From contig NZ_JAVDWH010000001.1 of assembly GCF_031457275.1 (NCBI RefSeq), positions 1,054,001-1,118,000 on the forward strand: DNA of 64,000 nt, in the 5' to 3' direction. Positions 59,263 through 64,000 of the stretch are shown here, in pieces (position 1 is the stretch's first letter; every line of letters starts with the position of its first letter). The notes beneath the pieces were generated by a model. The model saw nothing but the letters and a program-made list of their open reading frames with translations, had not been told where the DNA came from and made no database searches. The DNA is from Aeromicrobium panaciterrae. Its GTDB lineage: Bacteria > Actinomycetota > Actinomycetes > Propionibacteriales > Nocardioidaceae. The translations under genes and the position numbers were made by a program.

Positions 59263-60333
59263 GTGTCCGACGCATCAACGTTGAGTCGCCGCTATACGAC
59301 GATGCTCGTCGCGGTGCTCTCACTCATTGCCCTCACCTGTGTTGCGATGCTCGTGCCTGTTCCTTACGTGATGATGCGTCCGGGCCCCGCTTTTGACACG
59401 CTCGGCGAGTTCGAGGGCAAGGCGATGTTCACGTTCGACAAGAGCGTGAAGACCTATCCGACCGAGGGCTCACTTGACTTCACCACCGTCTCTGTCACTC
59501 GCGCTGACCGCAATGTGTCGCTGGGAGATGCCGTCTGGGCCTACTTTGGCTCCGACAATGCCGTGGTGCCCAAGTCACTGATCTATCCCGAAGAGGAGAC
59601 AGCCGAGCAGTCCTCGAAGCAGGGCGCCGCTCAGCTCGACAGCTCCAAGGACTCCTCACGCGTCGCGGCACTTCGTGCCGCTGGATACACGGTGACCGGT
59701 ACGCCGCAGGTCGCCGGCATCGTCAAGGACGGTGCTGCGGACGGCAAGCTCAAGGCTGGTGACATTGTCACAGGAGTTGATGGCGCGAAGGTCGACTCCG
59801 CCGAGCAGCTGGTGAAGGTCGTTGGCGAGCACAAGCCTGGCGACGTGGTGATCGTGTCAATCATCCGCAAGGGCAAGGCCCAAGACATTCCGATCACGAC
59901 CAAACCGGCGGCCGACAACCCCAAGCTCCCGCGCATCGGCGTCACGCTGGGCACGAAGTACAAGTACCCCTTCACGGTCAACAACAACGTTGGCCGATCC
60001 ATCGGCGGACCGAGCGCCGGCACGATGTTCGCCCTGGCGATCTACGACAAGCTGACCCCCGGCGCACTGACCGGTGGCAAGAAGATCGCCGGCACCGGCG
60101 AGATGGCGCCCGATGGAACGGTCGGACCGATCGGCGGCGTACGCCAGAAGATGGCTGGTGCAGCGCAGCACGACACCGCGATCTTCTTGGTCCCCGCAGC
60201 CAACTGTGCCGAGGCGGCTGACGGCGACAACTTCGGTATGAAGCTCATCAAGATCACCAAGCTCGAGGACGCGATCAGCTCGCTCGAAGCGCTGGCCAAG
60301 GATCCCAAGGCGAAGGTGCCGTCGTGCAGCTGA
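59263..60333 (+). CDS. Membrane-anchored PDZ and Lon-like (S16) protease
   Basis: 356 residues, GTG start 6 nt after TAGGCT (leaderless). One transmembrane helix (about 13-36), then a PDZ domain (about 145-215) and a Lon proteolytic domain with Ser in GGPSAGTMFALA and Lys in GGVRQKMAGA. It would degrade or process envelope proteins. Syntenic with Rv3194c. The last residues, KVPSCS, end overlapping the next gene. Confidence 0.93.
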   Translation: MSDASTLSRRYTTMLVAVLSLIALTCVAMLVPVPYVMMRPGPAFDTLGEFEGKAMFTFDKSVKTYPTEGSLDFTTVSVTRADRNVSLGDAVWAYFGSDNAVVPKSLIYPEEETAEQSSKQGAAQLDSSKDSSRVAALRAAGYTVTGTPQVAGIVKDGAADGKLKAGDIVTGVDGAKVDSAEQLVKVVGEHKPGDVVIVSIIRKGKAQDIPITTKPAADNPKLPRIGVTLGTKYKYPFTVNNNVGRSIGGPSAGTMFALAIYDKLTPGALTGGKKIAGTGEMAPDGTVGPIGGVRQKMAGAAQHDTAIFLVPAANCAEAADGDNFGMKLIKITKLEDAISSLEALAKDPKAKVPSCS

Positions 60334-60836
60334 TGCCCGACTCGCCGCTGCGCAGGGCGGCGCTGGAGATGGAGGCGTACGTCGCGGCCGATGGCTGGGA
60401 CCAGGCGCCCCGGCTGTTTGCACTGGTGGCAACCGCTGACCTCGTCTCCAAGCAACCCGACCTGGCTGATCAGCTGTCGGCCGACTCTGGCGAGATCACG
60501 CTGGTCGAGCAGGACGGCGTACCGGTCGACCGGCCGATCGAGGACTTGCTGATCGAGATCGCGTGGCCCGACAGTGTGCTGGGATGCGCTGCCGTACTCG
60601 AGCGGATCATGCTTCCGCCGGAGGCCGAGGCGGCGTTGCCCGAGGATCCTGACGAGATGTTCATGGCTGCCGCCGCGCACCCGGATCGGCAAGAGGTGCG
60701 GCTGATTGCGGCTGTCACTCGCGATGGTGCTGCACATAGCGCCGTACGCGCTCGCGAACCCGACGATGCCGTGTTGCTCGAGGGCCCCGATCTCGTTCCT
60801 GGGCTGATCGAGCAGCTCCGGCAAACACTGGCATAG
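60333..60836 (+). CDS. PPA1309 family protein
   Basis: About 167 residues from ATG 60333, overlapping the protease stop by TGATG; GTG 60324 with AAGG 7 nt upstream is equally possible. PDSPLRRAALEMEAYVAADGW, then RLFALVATADLV and IEIAWPDSVLGCAAVLERI match the PPA1309 family of actinobacteria; function unknown. It always seems to sit between the PDZ protease and UPF0182 genes. Its TAG begins the -10 TAGAGT of the next gene. Confidence 0.88.
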   Translation: MPDSPLRRAALEMEAYVAADGWDQAPRLFALVATADLVSKQPDLADQLSADSGEITLVEQDGVPVDRPIEDLLIEIAWPDSVLGCAAVLERIMLPPEAEAALPEDPDEMFMAAAAHPDRQEVRLIAAVTRDGAAHSAVRAREPDDAVLLEGPDLVPGLIEQLRQTLA

Positions 60837-60866
60837 AGTCTTAATCCACCCCTACTCAGGAGCACC

Positions 60867-63767
60867 GTGAGCGACATCTTCGGAACACCCCGACCGCGAT
60901 CTGCGCCGCGTCCACCTGACGGCCGACGCCGTGTCTTGGTGCCCACGCTGGTCGCCCTCGCCGTGCTGCTGTTCCTCGGCTCGATCTTCACGAGCGTGTG
61001 GACCGATCGCCTGTGGTTCAAGTCGGTTGGCTACAGCGGCGTGTTCCAAAGCGTTCTGTCGACCCGCATCCTGCTGTTCCTCGTCATGGGCCTGATCTTC
61101 GGTCTGTTCGTCGTGGCGAACCTCTACATCGCCTATCGCTCTCGGCCCGAATCCGTACCGGTTCGCCGTGACGATCCGGCCTACCGCTATCGCCTTGCGT
61201 TGACCCCGATCCTTCGCCCAGTCCTGATCGTCGTCGGCGTCGTGCTCACCGGATTCGCCGGTTCCGTGGCCGCGAGCCACTGGGACACATTCAAGATGTG
61301 GAGCAACAGCACCTCGTTCGGCATCAAGGATCCGCAATTCGGCAAGGACGTCAGCTTCTTCGTCTTCGAGTACCCGTGGCTGCGGTTCATCACCTCGTTC
61401 TCGTTCGCGATGATCGTCATCACGATCCTGGCCGTGGTGTTCGTCAACTACGTCTATGGCGGCATCAGCATCTCCGGCCGTGGACCCAGGCTGAGTCGCG
61501 CCGCTCAGGTGCACCTGTCGATCCTCGTTGGCCTGGCCATCCTGGTTCGGGTCGCGTCGTACTACCTGGATCGTTTCGGGCTCATCATCGGATCAGGCGG
61601 CGTTGTCGACGGCGGTACGTTCACCGACATCAACGCCCGGATCCCGAGCAAGAACATCCTGATCTACGTCGCCATCCTGTGCGCGATCCTGTTCTTCGCC
61701 TCGATCTTCATCCGTTCGTGGGCGCTTCCCGCCATGAGCCTCGGACTCCTCGGCATCTCCTCGATCCTGATCGGCGCCATCTGGCCTGCCGTGATGCAGG
61801 GCTTCCAGGTCAAGCCGTCAGAGCCCGACAAAGAAGGCCCGTACATCTCCCGAAATATTGAAGCGACGCGACAGGCCTACGACGTCGCCGACGTGAAGGC
61901 CGAGTCCTACTCGGCGACAACGTCGCTCACACCCGCTGAGCTGGCCTCCTCTGCCGAGTCGCGCGTCAGCACACGACTCCTCGACCCAACCCTGATCTCC
62001 GACGCGTTCGAGCAGCTTCAGCAGGTACGCGGCTACTACGCCGTGCCGCAGACGCTCGACGTCGATCGCTACAAGCTCGGTGACGATGCCCAGCCGCAGG
62101 ACGTCATCATTGCGGCCCGTGAGCTCAAGCTGTCGGGCCTCCAGCCCAGTCAGCGCAACTGGGCCAACGACCACACCGTTTATACGCATGGCTACGGCGT
62201 CGTCGCCGCTCGCGGCAACAAGCGTGGTCCCAACGGCGAACCCGTCTTTGTCGCCAGGGACATTCCGCAGATCGGTGAGCTCACGACCAAGACTCCGCCG
62301 CGCATCTACTTCGGTGAGCAGTCGCCGACCTACTCGATCGTCGGCCGGCCCAAGGGTGCCGAGCCGATCGAGGTCGACACGCCACGTGGTGGCGCGTCCG
62401 CGACGAGCAAGGCGACGAAGGACAACGCCACCCAGAACACGTACGACGGAACCGGCGGAGTGCCGATCGGCAACCTCTTCAACAAGGCTCTGTACGCGTT
62501 CAAGTTCGCCGAGCCCAACATCGTGCTCTCGAGCCGCGTCAACTCCGAGTCCAAGATCCTCTACGACCGTGAGCCCCGCGATCGGGTCAAGAAGGTTGCG
62601 CCGTGGCTGACTGTCGACGGCGACTCGTATCCCGCCGTCGTTGACGGCCGGGTCGTCTGGATCGTGGACGGCTACACAACGAGCAACTCGTACCCGTACT
62701 CGCAGCATCGCTCGCTCAAGGACGCCACCGCTGACACTCTGACCGAGACGGGCGACTCGCAGCAGGCGCTGCCGACCGACCAGGTCAACTACATTCGCAA
62801 CTCGGTCAAGGCCGTCGTCGATGCGTACGACGGCAGCGTGAAGCTCTACCAATGGGACACCCAGGATCCGGTGCTCAAGACATGGATGAAGGTCTTCCCG
62901 GATGTGGTCGAGCCGAAGTCGAAGATCAGCACGGCACTGCTGGAGCACCTGCGCTACCCCGTGGACCTGTTCAAGGTGCAGCGCGATGTGCTGCAGCGCT
63001 ACCACGTGACCGACGCTCAGGCGTTCTACAACGACGACCAGCGCTGGAAGGTCCCAGAAGATCCGACGGCGCCGACGGGCTCCGACGCGCTTCAGCCGCC
63101 CTACTACCTGTCGACGGCACGGCCAGGCGAGGACGATCCCAAGTTCTCGGTGACGAGCGTCTACCTGCCCAACAGCCGGCAGAACCTCGCGGCGTTCGTC
63201 TCGGTCAACTCCGAGGCGACCGACACGGCCAACTACGGGAAGATGCAGATCCTGCAGTTGCCGAGCGAGACGCAGATCTCCGGCCCAAGCCAGATCGCGA
63301 ACGACTTCCAAGCGGACAAGGGCGTCTCGCAGGCCTTGCTGCAGTACCAGCAGTCCAAGACCACGACGATCAAGTACGGCAACCTGCTGACCCTCCCGGT
63401 CGGCAACGGTCTGCTGTACGTCCAGCCGGTCTACATCCAGCGCACAGCGGTCGAGGGCTCCTACCCGGTTCTCCAGTTCGTCATCGCGTCGTTCGGCAAG
63501 GACGTCGGGTTCGGCACGACGCTCGACGAGGCGTTGCGTGTTGCACTCGGTTTGGCGGAAGGCAGCGCGCCTGACGAAGGCGAAACTCCGTCAAAGCCGG
63601 ATGACTCCAAGACGGCTTCCCAACTGCTCGCGGACGCGTCCGACTATTACGAGCAGGCGCAGGACGCGCTCAAGGACGGCAACTTGGCGACATACCAGCG
63701 TCGAATTGAACAAATGGCTGATTCGCTGGAAGAAGCCCAGAAGATCGTTGACGCTTCGAAGAAGTAG
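60867..63767 (+). CDS. UPF0182 family large membrane protein
   Basis: 966 residues, GTG start with AGGAG 5 nt upstream. About seven transmembrane helices in the first 320 residues (for example VLVPTLVALAVLLFLGSIF and ILIYVAILCAILFFASIF), then a long extracytoplasmic region and an acidic helical tail (SDYYEQAQDALKDGN). Conserved across actinobacteria and cyanobacteria, function unknown. Syntenic with Rv3193c. TAGAGT (60834-60839) is a probable -10. Confidence 0.94.
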   Translation: MSDIFGTPRPRSAPRPPDGRRRVLVPTLVALAVLLFLGSIFTSVWTDRLWFKSVGYSGVFQSVLSTRILLFLVMGLIFGLFVVANLYIAYRSRPESVPVRRDDPAYRYRLALTPILRPVLIVVGVVLTGFAGSVAASHWDTFKMWSNSTSFGIKDPQFGKDVSFFVFEYPWLRFITSFSFAMIVITILAVVFVNYVYGGISISGRGPRLSRAAQVHLSILVGLAILVRVASYYLDRFGLIIGSGGVVDGGTFTDINARIPSKNILIYVAILCAILFFASIFIRSWALPAMSLGLLGISSILIGAIWPAVMQGFQVKPSEPDKEGPYISRNIEATRQAYDVADVKAESYSATTSLTPAELASSAESRVSTRLLDPTLISDAFEQLQQVRGYYAVPQTLDVDRYKLGDDAQPQDVIIAARELKLSGLQPSQRNWANDHTVYTHGYGVVAARGNKRGPNGEPVFVARDIPQIGELTTKTPPRIYFGEQSPTYSIVGRPKGAEPIEVDTPRGGASATSKATKDNATQNTYDGTGGVPIGNLFNKALYAFKFAEPNIVLSSRVNSESKILYDREPRDRVKKVAPWLTVDGDSYPAVVDGRVVWIVDGYTTSNSYPYSQHRSLKDATADTLTETGDSQQALPTDQVNYIRNSVKAVVDAYDGSVKLYQWDTQDPVLKTWMKVFPDVVEPKSKISTALLEHLRYPVDLFKVQRDVLQRYHVTDAQAFYNDDQRWKVPEDPTAPTGSDALQPPYYLSTARPGEDDPKFSVTSVYLPNSRQNLAAFVSVNSEATDTANYGKMQILQLPSETQISGPSQIANDFQADKGVSQALLQYQQSKTTTIKYGNLLTLPVGNGLLYVQPVYIQRTAVEGSYPVLQFVIASFGKDVGFGTTLDEALRVALGLAEGSAPDEGETPSKPDDSKTASQLLADASDYYEQAQDALKDGNLATYQRRIEQMADSLEEAQKIVDASKK

Positions 63768-63776
63768 CCAGCCGGT

Positions 63777-63818
63777 GGTTGAGTAGCTCCGAGGAACGAG
63801 GAGCATATCGAAACCCGG
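63777..63818 (-). repeat. Intergenic palindromic repeat, copy B
   Basis: Read on the minus strand it starts CCGGGTTTCGA (63818-63808) and ends CTCAACC (63783-63777), as copy A at 52991, with an internal pairing GCTCC/GGAGC (63786-63790, 63800-63804). It follows the UPF0182 stop by 9 nt and may end its transcript. Similar elements are widespread in related genomes as far as I recall. Confidence 0.65.
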
Positions 63819-63829
63819 CGACCCCGGAT

Positions 63830-63858
63830 TTGATCCGCGGGTCGCCGCCCCGTAAAGT
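63830..63858 (+). promoter_or_regulatory. Promoter of initiator tRNA
   Basis: TTGATC (63830-63835), 17 nt, TAAAGT (63853-63858), 11 nt before the tRNA. A good housekeeping promoter for a stable RNA. Confidence 0.75.
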
Positions 63859-63869
63859 AGCGAGAGCGA

Positions 63870-63946
63870 CGCGGGGTGGAGCAGCTCGGTAGCTCGCTGG
63901 GCTCATAACCCAGAGGTCACAGGTTCAAATCCTGTCCCCGCTACCA
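63870..63946 (+). tRNA. Initiator tRNA-fMet (CAU)
   Basis: 77 nt with encoded CCA. The anticodon loop is CUCAUAA and the anticodon stem ends in three G-C pairs (GGG/CCC), the initiator hallmark. Position 1 is C opposite U72, an unpaired end that marks initiator tRNAs for formylation (C1xA72 in E. coli). Confidence 0.97.
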
Positions 63947-63949
63947 AAG

Positions 63950-63978
63950 AAGGCCCCGGACCAATGGTCCGGGGCCTT
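63950..63978 (+). terminator. Intrinsic terminator after tRNA-fMet
   Basis: Perfect 13-bp arms (63950-63962 and 63966-63978) around a 3-nt loop AAT, followed by TGT. The A at the left and T at the right give a U-containing end. It starts 3 nt after the tRNA CCA. Confidence 0.9.
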
Positions 63979-64000
63979 TGTCATGCGATGTGCGTGGATT

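Noticed and set aside
61818-63311. Minus-strand open frame (497 codons) opposite UPF0182
   Set aside because: Arg/Val/Asp-rich antisense shadow; the UPF0182 frame is intact on the plus strand.
1-64000. CRISPR arrays, insertion sequences, prophage genes
   Set aside because: No regularly spaced repeats, transposase or phage-type genes seen anywhere in the window.

Overview
High-GC actinobacterial chromosome, probably Propionibacteriales/Nocardioidaceae (Aeromicrobium- or Nocardioides-like; genus is inference). Evidence: AdnAB, mycoredoxin, UvrD2 with a tetracysteine module, PPA1309 and UPF0182 families, many short or absent 5' leaders, and gene order matching two Mycobacterium tuberculosis blocks recalled from knowledge: Rv1202-Rv1232 (dapE to the PRC/CBS gene, here about 9-22.7 kb) and Rv3211-Rv3193c (DEAD helicase to UPF0182, here 38.6-63.8 kb).

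Layout. 0-5.2 kb: 3' end of secA, an Rv3235-family/LysM pair, a BldC/AlpA-like HTH gene and a CpaB/CpaE-like pair without other pilus genes. 5.2-10 kb: a wax-ester/DGAT-like acyltransferase with an altered active site, a DUF6912-like gene, a serine hydrolase, a VOC protein and dapE. 10-22.7 kb: ABC exporter, LOG protein, folP2-type protein, tag, coiled-coil protein, enoyl-CoA hydratase, DUF3117, GluQRS, O-methyltransferase, sigE with its anti-sigma factor, tatB, mrp, DUF1003 and PRC/MgtE-N/CBS. 22.7-33 kb is lipid and acid metabolism: fused 2-oxoacid dehydrogenase E1, esterase, an intact WS/DGAT, acyl-CoA dehydrogenase and a mesaconyl-CoA hydratase-like protein. 33-38.6 kb: phosphatases, a cytosolic molybdopterin oxidoreductase operon, an orphan ParA and an L,D-transpeptidase. 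38.6-53 kb: DEAD helicase, ferritin-like protein, DUF3107/TetR, MoeZ, ATL, AdnA-AdnB, NudC, mycoredoxin and UvrD2, a repair and thiol-redox neighbourhood. 53-64 kb: ABC1 kinase, SDR, orphan RRE/cyclodehydratase protein, zinc-ribbon DUF5679, metallopeptidases, PDZ/Lon-like protease, UPF0182 and initiator tRNA-Met with promoter and terminator.

The only long non-coding stretch (56412-56845) is dense in signals: a 26-bp near-palindrome, a minus-strand promoter feeding directly into a strong hairpin plus U-tract (a likely ~60-nt RNA or attenuator), a cluster of DnaA-box-like 9-mers, and a leaderless promoter.

Window-wide habits: (1) about 14 genes have TANNNT 6-8 nt before the start codon; (2) three genes build their -10 from the TAG stop of the gene upstream; (3) six convergent gene pairs share a 4-nt NTAG in which both stop codons overlap; (4) GGAAY-N18/19-GTT ECF promoters precede sigE, moeZ and mrx1; (5) two genes lack any ATG/GTG/TTG where homology requires a start, but have ATC followed by two Thr codons.
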